Shown: positions 31,367-39,851 of the stretch, piece by piece
Layout: each line of letters opens with the position of its first letter
Position numbering within the stretch: position 1 is the stretch's first letter
Origin: PZPK01 sp963974595
GTDB lineage: Bacteria; Pseudomonadota; Gammaproteobacteria; Pseudomonadales; Oleiphilaceae
Direction: 5' to 3'
Length of the DNA: 43,147 nt
Assembly (NCBI GenBank): GCA_963974595.1
Contig: CAXBDA010000027.1
Coordinates: forward strand, 1 to 43,147
The notes under the pieces: generated by a model
Database searches by the model: none
Seen by the model: only the letters and a program-made list of their open reading frames with translations
What the model was told of the DNA's origin: nothing
Position numbers and translations under genes: made by a program

Positions 31367-34066
31367 ATGTTAAAACTCAAGTACTTATTTTTATTCTACA
31401 CATCCATTTTTCTATTATCTGGATGTGGTGGTAGTGGAGGTGGAGGCAGCATCCCAAGCAAGCAGAGCCTTTCATGCGAAAGCAACCCAGAACCCATGAC
31501 AAGCACAATTTGTGGCACCATTAACGCTGCTGCCAATATGCAATTTGATAGTGACTTGAACGACATTAATACTCCATTTATTGATAACTCAAGCTTTATT
31601 GAAGCTCAAAAACTACAAAATTTTGTGACTGTTCAAGGCTTTGTGACCAAGAGCCCCACCCGAGAGTTCCCTTCACTTAGCCATGACCGTAGCACAGACC
31701 GTTTCTATAATAAGACGGATGAAAAGGATGTTTTTCAGGTTCAACTTCAAAAAGGCCAGAGCATTCAGCTACAAGTCGTCAATTTCGAGACACTTGAAGT
31801 CTCGGGAGAAGCTTTTTCAGGCGATATTGACTTATCCTTATACAATCAAACATACGACTTAATTGCACGCTCAGACTCTTTAGATGAGTTTGAATACGTA
31901 CAAGCACCAACAACCGATATCTATTATATAAGCGTAAGCGCTTGGACCGGTGCATCAAAATACATTCTTCAAATACTGCCTGCATCTATTCAAAACAACG
32001 TTATTCAAACGAAATCAACACCAAACTCTATGAGTTTTGAGCCGAATCAATTGATCGTTCAATACACACAGGATGACGTATTCAAAGTCGCAAATACTGA
32101 GATCAAAACCTTACATGATGGTATTTCAAGGCCAACTTTAGCGTTTATCAATGAAGCAGAAGCTTTCAATATAAGCGCTAATGCAACACCCACTTCAAGT
32201 GAACTGGCCAGCTTAAATCACTTAAGTTATCAAAAATTGCTCACACTCAAAAAGCTAAAAACACTTAAACAACAGAGTAATGTTTTAAATGCCTCATTGA
32301 ATTATATACGCGAGAAACAAAAGACCCCTTCCGATAGCTTTTACGCGTATCAGTGGCACTATCCATCGATGAACCTGCCTCAAGCCTGGGATATCACAAC
32401 AGGTACGCCTGACACAGGCTCTATTATTGTCGCTGTCATCGATACCGGCATTTACTCTGCTCACCCAGACCTGATAAACAAACTTGTCAGCGGTTATGAC
32501 TTTATTGCAGATGACGAAAACTCGGGCGATAACGAGTCGGGAATAGATAATAACCCTGAAGACCCGGGTGATGGTCAAGACTTGGGCACTAGCTCTTGGC
32601 ACGGCACCCACGTTGCTGGCACAGTAGCTGCTCAAACCGATGATAACGCCGGCGTTGCAGGCGTTTCGTGGGGCGCTAAAATTATGCCTGTCCGGGCACT
32701 GGGCAAAGCCGGTGGCACAAGCTATGACATCATGCAAGCGGTTCGTTTTGCGGCTGGCCTTGAAAATGATAGCGGCACACTACCTGACCAGAGAGCGGAT
32801 ATTATCAATTTAAGCCTAGGCAGCTATGGCTTTGGCTCAGTTGAAGCCAGCTTATTCAAACAAGTTCATGACATGGGCATTATGATCGTTGCAGCAGCAG
32901 GTAACGATAACACCTCAGCTGCGTTTTACCCTGCCGCTTACGATGGCGTTATATCTGTTAGCGCTACCGACTTCAGTAAAAACAAAGCGCCTTATTCGAA
33001 CTTTGGTAGTTATATTGATATTGCAGCCCCCGGTGGTAATAATGCTATCAATTTAAATGGTGATGGCCAGCCTGATGGCGTACTCAGCACTCTGGTCGAT
33101 GATAGCAGTGGCACAAAAAAAGCCGTTTTTGGCTTTTATCAGGGCACCTCTATGGCGGCACCACATATATCCGGCATGCTGGCACTGATGAAGGCTGTAT
33201 ACCCAGATTTAAATGCAAATATTGTAGACAGCTTGCTGGTGGATGGCTCCTTATCTGATGACACCGGGGCTAGTGGCCGGGATGACATTTATGGTTATGG
33301 TAACGCCAATGCATTAAAAGCGGTTCAGGCAGCCCTGAAAATTGCGAATGGTGGCTCCTTGCCCCCGTCACCGCCTATATTACTTGCCTCTCCGAGCAGT
33401 TTAAGTTTTACTAATACGGCCCAAGCCACTATTACACTTAGCAATGAAGGCGATGGTGACCCTGAGGTTATATCTGCGTCTTCTAATAATTATTGGTTAA
33501 ATGTATCGCCTCTTAATATCAATGATAAGGGTTTAGGTAGTTATCAAGTCTCCATTAACAAACTCAACTTAAGTGATGGTTTTTACCTAAGCTCGGTTAT
33601 TTTTACTTTTGATAACGCCCCTTCTTTATCGGTTCGGGTATCCTTGAATGTCGGTGATATTGGCTCAAGCGGAAAACTAGCCAATGTATATACACTTTTA
33701 TACGATATAGAAAATGATATGGTTATTCAAAGTACTCAAGGTATCAATAATAATTCTGAGAGCATTCAATTTAGCTTTACTGACGTACCACAAGGTCGAT
33801 ATGAAATTGTATCTGGTACTGATGTCGATAATGATGGATATATTTGCCAACTTGGAGAAGCCTGTGCTATTTACCCCCCGACTAGCCAAATAGATCCCAT
33901 TGATAATACAGATTTAGAAACTATCAATGTGGAAATGACGGCGATTATTTTGAGCACACTCAATAACATATCGGAACAAAGTGCGCGTAAACCCACTCAA
34001 ATTGCGATAAAGCGAGCTCTTGAGCCTTCAAGCCCCATAACGCTAGACAAGAAGATACAAAGATAA
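31367..34066 (+). CDS. S8 subtilisin-like lipoprotein protease with PPC domain
   Basis: An 899-residue exported serine protease. The signal peptide ends in LLSGC with lipidated Cys20 followed by a Gly/Ser tether, and Gly at +2 favours the outer membrane. Residues about 95-200 resemble a bacterial pre-peptidase C-terminal (PPC) domain (KDVFQVQLQKGQSIQLQVVN), followed by a possible propeptide region. The catalytic triad is Asp359 (VAVIDTGIYSAHPDL), His412 (WHGTHVAGTV) and Ser595 (GTSMAAPHISG), with the oxyanion Asn in AAAGNDNTS. From about 670 there are beta-rich Ig-like or Abp2D-type segments and an EF-hand-like DVDNDGYICQ. The C-terminal 50 residues are polar. It is followed three bases later by a PrcB-like lipoprotein gene. 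Confidence 0.92.
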   Translation: MLKLKYLFLFYTSIFLLSGCGGSGGGGSIPSKQSLSCESNPEPMTSTICGTINAAANMQFDSDLNDINTPFIDNSSFIEAQKLQNFVTVQGFVTKSPTREFPSLSHDRSTDRFYNKTDEKDVFQVQLQKGQSIQLQVVNFETLEVSGEAFSGDIDLSLYNQTYDLIARSDSLDEFEYVQAPTTDIYYISVSAWTGASKYILQILPASIQNNVIQTKSTPNSMSFEPNQLIVQYTQDDVFKVANTEIKTLHDGISRPTLAFINEAEAFNISANATPTSSELASLNHLSYQKLLTLKKLKTLKQQSNVLNASLNYIREKQKTPSDSFYAYQWHYPSMNLPQAWDITTGTPDTGSIIVAVIDTGIYSAHPDLINKLVSGYDFIADDENSGDNESGIDNNPEDPGDGQDLGTSSWHGTHVAGTVAAQTDDNAGVAGVSWGAKIMPVRALGKAGGTSYDIMQAVRFAAGLENDSGTLPDQRADIINLSLGSYGFGSVEASLFKQVHDMGIMIVAAAGNDNTSAAFYPAAYDGVISVSATDFSKNKAPYSNFGSYIDIAAPGGNNAINLNGDGQPDGVLSTLVDDSSGTKKAVFGFYQGTSMAAPHISGMLALMKAVYPDLNANIVDSLLVDGSLSDDTGASGRDDIYGYGNANALKAVQAALKIANGGSLPPSPPILLASPSSLSFTNTAQATITLSNEGDGDPEVISASSNNYWLNVSPLNINDKGLGSYQVSINKLNLSDGFYLSSVIFTFDNAPSLSVRVSLNVGDIGSSGKLANVYTLLYDIENDMVIQSTQGINNNSESIQFSFTDVPQGRYEIVSGTDVDNDGYICQLGEACAIYPPTSQIDPIDNTDLETINVEMTAIILSTLNNISEQSARKPTQIAIKRALEPSSPITLDKKIQR

Positions 34067-34069
34067 GCC

Positions 34070-34558
34070 ATGAAACAAGCTGCAAAACTTTTACTCATCA
34101 GCCTTGGCGGCCTTAGCATCTCAGCATGCTCGGGTAGCCAACTGGTTAAATTCAGCGTTATTCAGCAATCTAATCAGTGCCATATACAAGCACCGGAAAT
34201 TGTCCCGCTCTCCTCTAAGAAAGAACAAGCAGAATTTATAAAGCGTTATAGCTTGTTTAAAGCACCCGAGACTAGAGATAATTTAACGCAATTATTCGAT
34301 AAACATGCACAATATGAAACTCTATTTATTGTTGCGCAGGGACAGAAATCATCAGCCGGCTACGGATTTGATATACAAGGCGACCAAGCAAAACTTGATA
34401 ACGAGCAACTAACGCTGCCTATTTTTTTCAAATCCCCCGCTCAAGACGCTTATTTAGCCCAGGTAATGACCAGCCCTTGCCTGGTATTGGGTATCGATTC
34501 GAATGCCCATTATACATCACTATATATTGATGGGCTTGAGATAAACCTGCCTGAATAA
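34070..34558 (+). CDS. PrcB-like lipoprotein encoded beside the subtilase
   Basis: A 162-residue lipoprotein with lipobox SISAC and Cys20. The C-terminal half (about residues 90-155: SSAGYGFDIQGDQAKL, LTLPIFFKSPAQDAY, QVMTSPCLVLGID) resembles the PrcB C-terminal domain, seen in the Treponema protein PrcB that associates with and stabilises the subtilase dentilisin (PrtP). The gene begins three bases after the protease stop, so the two are surely co-expressed, and both are lipoproteins. It could be a chaperone, inhibitor or subunit of the protease. Similarity was judged by eye, so the domain call is moderate; the lipoprotein call is strong. Confidence 0.75.
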   Translation: MKQAAKLLLISLGGLSISACSGSQLVKFSVIQQSNQCHIQAPEIVPLSSKKEQAEFIKRYSLFKAPETRDNLTQLFDKHAQYETLFIVAQGQKSSAGYGFDIQGDQAKLDNEQLTLPIFFKSPAQDAYLAQVMTSPCLVLGIDSNAHYTSLYIDGLEINLPE

Positions 34559-34580
34559 GCTGCCCTTCTTAAAGCTCAGA

Positions 34581-34620
34581 CATAAAAAAACCTAAGCTTC
34601 TCAACTTAGGTTTTTTTATG
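34581..34620. terminator. bidirectional terminator, 16-base perfect arms
   Basis: CATAAAAAAACCTAAG and CTTAGGTTTTTTTATG are perfectly complementary around an eight-base loop. T-runs exist on both strands, so it ends both the protease operon (plus) and cytochrome c4 (minus), which converge here. Confidence 0.92.
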
Positions 34621-34667
34621 TCTTGCAGTTTGTCAGTTAGCAAACTGACCTAATACCAATAATCATA

Positions 34668-35279
34668 CTAGTAGAGACCAGAAATATAACTCGCAACGGC
34701 TTCAATTTCTTTATCACTTAGTCTCGCCGAAACGGAACGCATCATGCGCGTATCACCATCATTAGCACGCTCACCTGAACGAAACTTTTTCAACTGTGTA
34801 GCAGTGTAATCGGCATGCTGCCCAGACAGCGCAGGAAATGCCGCCAATTCAACACCTTTACCTGTTGGGCCATGACATGCAGCACATGCAGCTACCTGTG
34901 TTGCCGGATTACCCACTCGGTATAATATCTCACCTGCTTCTACCAAGTCTTTCTTAGCTTGGCCTGGTGTACCTGTCTGCGCCGCATAGTAGGCAGCCAG
35001 GTTTTCTATATCTTGATCTGAAAATGCCGCCAGCATACCCGTCATTTCCATCACAACTCGCTTGCCTGTTTTTATATCCTTCAATTGTTTAAGCAAGTAC
35101 TTTTCACCCTGCCCGGCCAGCTTTGGAAAATTAGGTATGGCACTATTTCCATCTGCCCCATGACAAGCAGCACACATAACTGAAGAATTCTTACCCGCTT
35201 CGACATCACCTCCGGCAGATACACCAGATGCAATAACTAAACCTGCCACTATCACAACACTTTTTAACAATGTTTTCAT
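34668..35279 (-). CDS. dihaem cytochrome c4
   Basis: A 203-residue periplasmic electron carrier that delivers electrons to terminal oxidases such as cbb3. A signal peptide (MKTLLKSVVIVAGLVIASG, cleaved after SAG-like text) precedes two homologous cytochrome c domains, each with a haem site CAACHG (VMCAACHGADGNS and AACAACHGPTGKG) and a downstream axial Met (MTGMLAAFSDQDI and MMRSVSARLSDKEI). The upstream TTG in frame at 35300 is not used; the ATG at 35279 gives the proper signal peptide. It is divergent from engB. Confidence 0.95.
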   Translation of the reverse strand: MKTLLKSVVIVAGLVIASGVSAGGDVEAGKNSSVMCAACHGADGNSAIPNFPKLAGQGEKYLLKQLKDIKTGKRVVMEMTGMLAAFSDQDIENLAAYYAAQTGTPGQAKKDLVEAGEILYRVGNPATQVAACAACHGPTGKGVELAAFPALSGQHADYTATQLKKFRSGERANDGDTRMMRSVSARLSDKEIEAVASYISGLY

Positions 35280-35561
35280 TTTATGTCGCTCTCTCGTCAA
35301 AATAAATTATTCTACAATCCATACTTAATCAGTCCAGCACTTCGAGTATAAGAAGATATCTTAATAATCGCATAGAAAGATCAGGCAAAATATTTTTTGC
35401 TATTATACACTAAGCCTTTAGTGATAAAACCCTTACTTAGCGAGATACTTAAAAACCAAGCGATTTGGGGCTCAGTTACGGCTAATTAAGGTATCGTGAA
35501 ACACGGCATGCATGCCTTTGCGTAGTTCGGAATTTTCCGCATAACATCAAATAGACGTTTT

Positions 35562-36293
35562 ATGAATCAAATACCTTCCAGCAACGAAATTTCTCCAGAG
35601 CCGATACAACCCAACTCTGATAAGCCAGGCAATAATAGTGATCCACTAGAGCAATGGCTGAATATTGCTTTCAATTCCGCCAAATTCACACAAAGTGCCT
35701 CCAAGCTTTCAAACTGTCCGCCCGATAATGGCATTGAAATCGCCTTTGCTGGCCGTTCAAATGCAGGTAAGTCGTCAGCAATTAATTCAATTACCCAAAA
35801 CAAGAAGCTAGCCCGCACTAGTAAAACTCCCGGACGCACTCAGCTGATCAATTTTTTTGAAGTCAATGAACCGGGGGTACGTTTAGTCGATTTACCCGGC
35901 TACGGCTTTGCGAAAGTATCACTGGATTTAAAAGCTGAATGGGGCAAACACTTAGATGATTACTTACGAAACCGAGAAAGCTTAGCCGGGCTTGTCCTGA
36001 TTATGGACATCCGAAAACCCCTGACACAGTTCGATGAAATGCTGCTGGAATGGTCACATAATAGAGACCTTCCAACACTGATACTGCTCACTAAAAGTGA
36101 TAAATTAAACTTTGGGCCTGGCAAACAAGTCTCCTTGCAGGTAAAAAAAGCACTTAAGGCGCACGGAAACCTTGTCGATGTGATTCTTTTTTCAAGCCTT
36201 AAAAAAACCGGCATCAAAGAAAGCAAGCAAGCGCTGAATAAAATCATTAATCAACGCATGCAAGCCCTAACAGAAAACCCTCCAGTGAGCTAA
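35562..36293 (+). CDS. engB: ribosome biogenesis GTPase EngB (YihA/YsxC)
   Basis: A 243-residue essential GTPase of 50S assembly. G1 is AFAGRSNAGKSSAIN, G2/switch I is RTSKTPGRTQLINFF, G3 is VDLPGYGFAKVS, G4 is LLTKSDKL and G5 is LFSSLKKTG. The first 50 residues are a poorly conserved polar extension. The divergent position beside cytochrome c4 is common in Pseudomonas and other gammaproteobacteria. The leader (35440-35561) contains several short palindromes, described among the findings. Confidence 0.96.
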   Translation: MNQIPSSNEISPEPIQPNSDKPGNNSDPLEQWLNIAFNSAKFTQSASKLSNCPPDNGIEIAFAGRSNAGKSSAINSITQNKKLARTSKTPGRTQLINFFEVNEPGVRLVDLPGYGFAKVSLDLKAEWGKHLDDYLRNRESLAGLVLIMDIRKPLTQFDEMLLEWSHNRDLPTLILLTKSDKLNFGPGKQVSLQVKKALKAHGNLVDVILFSSLKKTGIKESKQALNKIINQRMQALTENPPVS

Positions 36294-36328
36294 CATTACT
36301 AACAGACTGACGTTAACAGATGATAGCG

Positions 36329-37009
36329 CTAACTGGCTTTTGCCCTGTCAGGATTGGGTGCAATACCATCAAAACGGTACTTCTCTTGAAGCTCTAAGGC
36401 CAGTGCACGCTTATCTTCAAATAAGTAGGGCATAACATAATCTAAAACCAAGTAGACTCCATGCTGTATACTTTTACGACTTAGCGCCTCTTCAGGGTCA
36501 TCGCTTGCATGAATACTTTTCAGGTAGGTCATCCAGTTAGTCACAATCAACCAAGTATTCAAGGCTTTGGATTTTCGCTGTTGATCTTCCATAGGACGAT
36601 ATATCTGACTGCCTTCCATCGCTAGAATAATTCGCTGTATACCCTCCAAACAACGCAGCGTAAAATACCGATAATCTTCTCTTAAGCGCTTATCATTCGA
36701 TAATAAATGCTCAAGATCCTGATGAATGAATCGATAGGCCCATAGACCATTAAAGACTGCATCCAAATACGAAATTAAGTCATGAATATGAATGGCACGA
36801 TCTGTTGGTACATTTAGATAACTATCGACCATTAATTCGTAGTTTTTGAAAATCTCGTAAATAATGTCGCTTTTATTGCGAAAGTGATAATAGAGATTAC
36901 CTGGCGACATCCCCATATGGGCAGCAATATGATTGGTTGATACATTACGTTCACCCTTTTCATTAAATAATTCAAGACTGGTTAATACTATTTTGTCTTT
37001 TGTTTTCAT
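36329..37009 (-). CDS. TetR family repressor, divergent from the aldehyde dehydrogenase
   Basis: A 226-residue regulator. The DNA-binding domain is canonical: SLELFNEKGERNVSTNHIAA, MGMSPGNLYYHFRNKSDII. The larger C-terminal domain (YRFIHQDLEHLLSNDKRLRE, YFTLRCLEGIQRII) resembles the TetR ligand-binding domain found in a group of Pseudomonas-type repressors (PF13972-like). The gene is divergent from a coniferyl-type aldehyde dehydrogenase across 247 bases containing a perfect 24-base palindrome, the likely shared operator. The inducer is unknown; a fatty or aromatic aldehyde is plausible. Confidence 0.9.
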   Translation of the reverse strand: MKTKDKIVLTSLELFNEKGERNVSTNHIAAHMGMSPGNLYYHFRNKSDIIYEIFKNYELMVDSYLNVPTDRAIHIHDLISYLDAVFNGLWAYRFIHQDLEHLLSNDKRLREDYRYFTLRCLEGIQRIILAMEGSQIYRPMEDQQRKSKALNTWLIVTNWMTYLKSIHASDDPEEALSRKSIQHGVYLVLDYVMPYLFEDKRALALELQEKYRFDGIAPNPDRAKAS

Positions 37010-37145
37010 TTAGTTGGCAACTTCTTTTATTAACTGAACAATTCACGTGAGCGTTAGCATCGAAGTGTAGCGACCAATCAAGCAAACGCTTGATGGCCAG
37101 CAAACAAAAGTGACTCGCAGCCACAAAATCATCTCTGCTATTGAC

Positions 37146-37169
37146 TTTTTAGAGTATATACTCTAAAAA
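37146..37169. promoter_or_regulatory. perfect 24-base palindrome, predicted TetR operator
   Basis: The half-site TTTTTAGAGTAT is followed directly by its exact reverse complement. It overlaps a TTGACT -35-like hexamer at 37141-37146 and lies about 90 bases before the aldehyde dehydrogenase and 137 before the repressor gene, where a repressor would block both promoters. Confidence 0.75.
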
Positions 37170-37256
37170 TAGAAAATATACTGTTAAATATAATTTTTTT
37201 GCCTTGCATTTTAGGCTACTAATAAAAAATCACCTGATCCTACTTAGGAGTACAAC

Positions 37257-38702
37257 ATGGCCGCTAAAATCATTCAAATCACTGAAAGTAATAAACAAAT
37301 TCAACATATGAAACACGTTTTTTCTGAACAAAAAGCGGCATTTCGTAAGAACCCTATGCCTTCGTTGCAAGAGCGTACTGCGAATCTTAAGAAACTGCGT
37401 AAAATGCTTATGGACAATCAAGAACGTATTATCAGCAGTATTTCTAAAGATTTTTCAAATCGTTCTGCCGATGAAACTAAACTTGCAGAGATCATGACAA
37501 CCATTCATTCGATTGATTATTCATTAAAACATCTAAAAAACTGGATGACGAAGGATAAAAAGAAAATTTCACCCTTATTCCAACCAGCAACAGGTTTCGT
37601 ACAATACCAGCCGCTTGGTATTATCGGCATTATCTCACCCTGGAATTACACCGTTTCACTTTCTATGGGGCCTCTCGTGGCAGCCTTAGCCGCGGGTAAT
37701 CGTGCCATGATCAAAATGTCAGAATTCACACCTGCTACATCGCTGCTGATCGAACAACTTATTCATGAAACATTTCCACAAGACTTAGCCTGTGTTGTTA
37801 ATGGTGATGCATCCGTTGCAACTGAGTTTTCAAGCATTCCATGGAATCATTTAATATTTACCGGTTCAACAGCCGTAGGCCGCCATGTTATGCGTGCAGC
37901 AGCTGCAAATTTAACACCTGTCACTCTAGAATTAGGTGGGAAGTCACCGACTGTCCTCAGTGAAGAAACAAATATGGATGAGGCTGTTCAGGCGATTGTC
38001 TTTGGTAAAGCATTCAATGCCGGACAGACCTGTATCGCGCCAGATTATATCCTATGCCCTAACAATCGTGTCGAACACTTTATTGATCGTTTCCAACACT
38101 TTTTTGCAGAAATGTACCCTACTATCAAACACAACGGCGACTTCACAAGTATCGTTGATGACAGGCAGTATGCACGGCTTCAATCGTATTTAGACGATGC
38201 GCGAGAAAAAGGCGCAACAGTCATCGAGTGTAATCATGCCGATGAAGACATGCAAAATGGCACACGCAAAATGGCGATCCATCTTGTCCTTAATGCCACC
38301 GATGACATGCTGGTCATGCAAGAAGAGTTATTTGGCCCTATCTTGCCAGTTATTCCAACAAGCTCGCTCGATGAAGCACTGGATTTCATCAATGAGCGCC
38401 CTTCACCCTTAGCGCTTTATTATTTTGGTTCAAACAAAAAAGAGCAAAATTATGTCTTGGATCAAGTCCGCGCCGGTGGTGTGTGTATTAACGACACCAT
38501 TTCACACTTCGCACAAGAGGATCTACATTTCGGTGGCATCGGTGAGTCTGGCATGGGTAGTTATCATGGCGAACAAGGCTTCTTAACTTTTTCTCATGCC
38601 AAATCAGTGTTCTGCAAAAATCATTTCAACAGCACCAAGTTTGCCTACCCGCCTTTCGGCACGTTAATCCATAAAGCCTTATTTACCATGTTCCTTCGTT
38701 AA
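37257..38702 (+). CDS. coniferyl-type aldehyde dehydrogenase
   Basis: A 481-residue NAD(P)+-dependent aldehyde dehydrogenase close to the CalB (coniferyl aldehyde dehydrogenase) group. Catalytic features: oxyanion Asn in ISPWNYTVSL, NAD-binding FTGSTAVGRHVM, the general-base Glu in TLELGGKSPTV and the nucleophile Cys in FNAGQTCIAPDY; the C-terminal part has EELFGPILPV and GGIGESGMGSYHGEQGF. The hydrophobic tail (PPFGTLIHKALFTMFLR) is typical of members acting on long-chain or aromatic aldehydes and may touch the membrane. TAGGAG lies about six bases before the ATG. It is controlled most likely by the divergent TetR protein; the substrate is inferred only from the group name. Confidence 0.9.
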   Translation: MAAKIIQITESNKQIQHMKHVFSEQKAAFRKNPMPSLQERTANLKKLRKMLMDNQERIISSISKDFSNRSADETKLAEIMTTIHSIDYSLKHLKNWMTKDKKKISPLFQPATGFVQYQPLGIIGIISPWNYTVSLSMGPLVAALAAGNRAMIKMSEFTPATSLLIEQLIHETFPQDLACVVNGDASVATEFSSIPWNHLIFTGSTAVGRHVMRAAAANLTPVTLELGGKSPTVLSEETNMDEAVQAIVFGKAFNAGQTCIAPDYILCPNNRVEHFIDRFQHFFAEMYPTIKHNGDFTSIVDDRQYARLQSYLDDAREKGATVIECNHADEDMQNGTRKMAIHLVLNATDDMLVMQEELFGPILPVIPTSSLDEALDFINERPSPLALYYFGSNKKEQNYVLDQVRAGGVCINDTISHFAQEDLHFGGIGESGMGSYHGEQGFLTFSHAKSVFCKNHFNSTKFAYPPFGTLIHKALFTMFLR

Positions 38703-38719
38703 TTTAATTCATATTTTTT

Positions 38720-38747
38720 TGGGCCGCCACTATCTGGTGACGGCCCA
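38720..38747. other. GC-rich hairpin after the aldehyde dehydrogenase
   Basis: TGGGCCG and CGGCCCA pair, with an inner CAC/GTG stem. The T-run lies before rather than after the stem on the plus strand (the downstream side is only CGCTTTCCTCTT), so this is a weak terminator at best. Confidence 0.45.
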
Positions 38748-38923
38748 CGCTTTCCTCTTCGTATCAGTGCTTAGTCTCGACTGTCCATTGATGCTATTGC
38801 AGCAAAACTCTCGACTCAGCTAGTAACACACCTAAAATTTGGTTAATATTCGAGCCCTCTTGGCTGTATAAGCAGCTTATTCGTTTTCTACACTTTTTAT
38901 TTTCTGACACCAAGGCTCTCTTA

Positions 38924-39412
38924 ATGAATATAGTGATTTATCCCGGCACCTTTGATCCAATCACTAACGGGCATACCAATATTGTTGAACGAGCGGCAAG
39001 ACTGTTTGATAAATTGATTATTGCGGTTGCCGCCAGCCCCAAAAAAAAGCCCTTAATAGAACTCGATAAACGCGTAGGACTCGCACAACAGGTACTGGCA
39101 CACCTTTCTAATGTAGAAGTCGTAGGTTTTGATGGTCTACTTGCCGACTTCATACGTAAACATAAGGCAAATGTGATATTAAGAGGTGTTCGTGCCGTTG
39201 CTGATTTTGAATATGAATTTCAATTAGCCGATATGAATAGACAGTTGGCATCACAGGCAGAAACTATTTTTCTGACACCCGAAACCCATCTTTCTTATCT
39301 CTCGTCAACATTGATTCGTGAAATATCTTACTTAGGTGGTGATGTCTCTCCGTTTGTTCACCCACAGGTTTTAGATGTACTAAAGCAAGTGCATTTAGAA
39401 AACAGCCAGTAA
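38924..39412 (+). CDS. coaD: phosphopantetheine adenylyltransferase
   Basis: A 162-residue hexameric enzyme that joins ATP and 4'-phosphopantetheine to give dephospho-CoA, the penultimate step of CoA synthesis. The nucleotidyltransferase motif is IYPGTFDPITNGHTNIVERA, with the TxGH box; VILRGVRAVADFEYEFQLAD and the ISSTLIRE-like LSSTLIREISYLGGDVSPFV follow. Length is normal. It forms a pair with the downstream yfhL ferredoxin, 25 bases apart, an arrangement common in gammaproteobacteria. Confidence 0.97.
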   Translation: MNIVIYPGTFDPITNGHTNIVERAARLFDKLIIAVAASPKKKPLIELDKRVGLAQQVLAHLSNVEVVGFDGLLADFIRKHKANVILRGVRAVADFEYEFQLADMNRQLASQAETIFLTPETHLSYLSSTLIREISYLGGDVSPFVHPQVLDVLKQVHLENSQ

Positions 39413-39437
39413 TAACAGCCAGTTATGAGGTATTTTT

Positions 39438-39683
39438 ATGGCATTAATGATTACAGATGAATGTATAAATTGTGATGTTTGCGAACCAGAATGTCCTAAT
39501 GAGGCAATTTCGGCGGGTGAAGAAATTTATATTATCGATCCGAGCAAATGCACTGAATGTATTGGTCATTATGATGAACCACAATGCGTTGAGGTCTGTC
39601 CAGTCGATTGCATTCCACATAACCCGGAACATATCGAAACTGAAGATCAGCTCATGACGAAGTATCATAAGCTAACAAGTTAA
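39438..39683 (+). CDS. yfhL: YfhL family 2[4Fe-4S] ferredoxin
   Basis: An 81-residue bacterial-type ferredoxin. The first cluster motif is CINCDVCEPECPNEAI (CxxCxxCxxxCP); the second, CTECIGHYDEPQCVEVCPVDCI, has the insertion between the second and third Cys that marks the YfhL/Alvin type, with a very low potential cluster. The C-terminal alpha-helical extension (about 20 residues) is also typical. Its electron partners are not established. It follows coaD. Confidence 0.95.
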   Translation: MALMITDECINCDVCEPECPNEAISAGEEIYIIDPSKCTECIGHYDEPQCVEVCPVDCIPHNPEHIETEDQLMTKYHKLTS

Positions 39684-39851
39684 TTGAATAAACCGGGCTA
39701 AGCCCTCGTTTATAAACTAAAAATAGCTTCATGTTTTACAGTTTTTTATACTTCCCACGCTTTTATTGTCCACTTTTTATACTAGACTGAGCTTATAAGC
39801 GTTTTTATCTTATTCTGTAAACAGTAATCACACTAAGTAATTGGGTTTATC

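Noticed and set aside
32294..32737. 147-codon minus-strand open frame in the subtilase gene
   Set aside because: Antisense to the catalytic domain, whose motifs are unambiguous.
35301..35561. Possible Spot 42-like RNA upstream of engB, as in E. coli
   Set aside because: No Spot 42-like sequence or terminator is present; GCAAAA-N3-TTTTGC near 35375 is only a weak hairpin.
38720..38747. Strong intrinsic terminator after the aldehyde dehydrogenase
   Set aside because: The stem is good but T residues come before it, not after, on the relevant strand; kept only as a hairpin.
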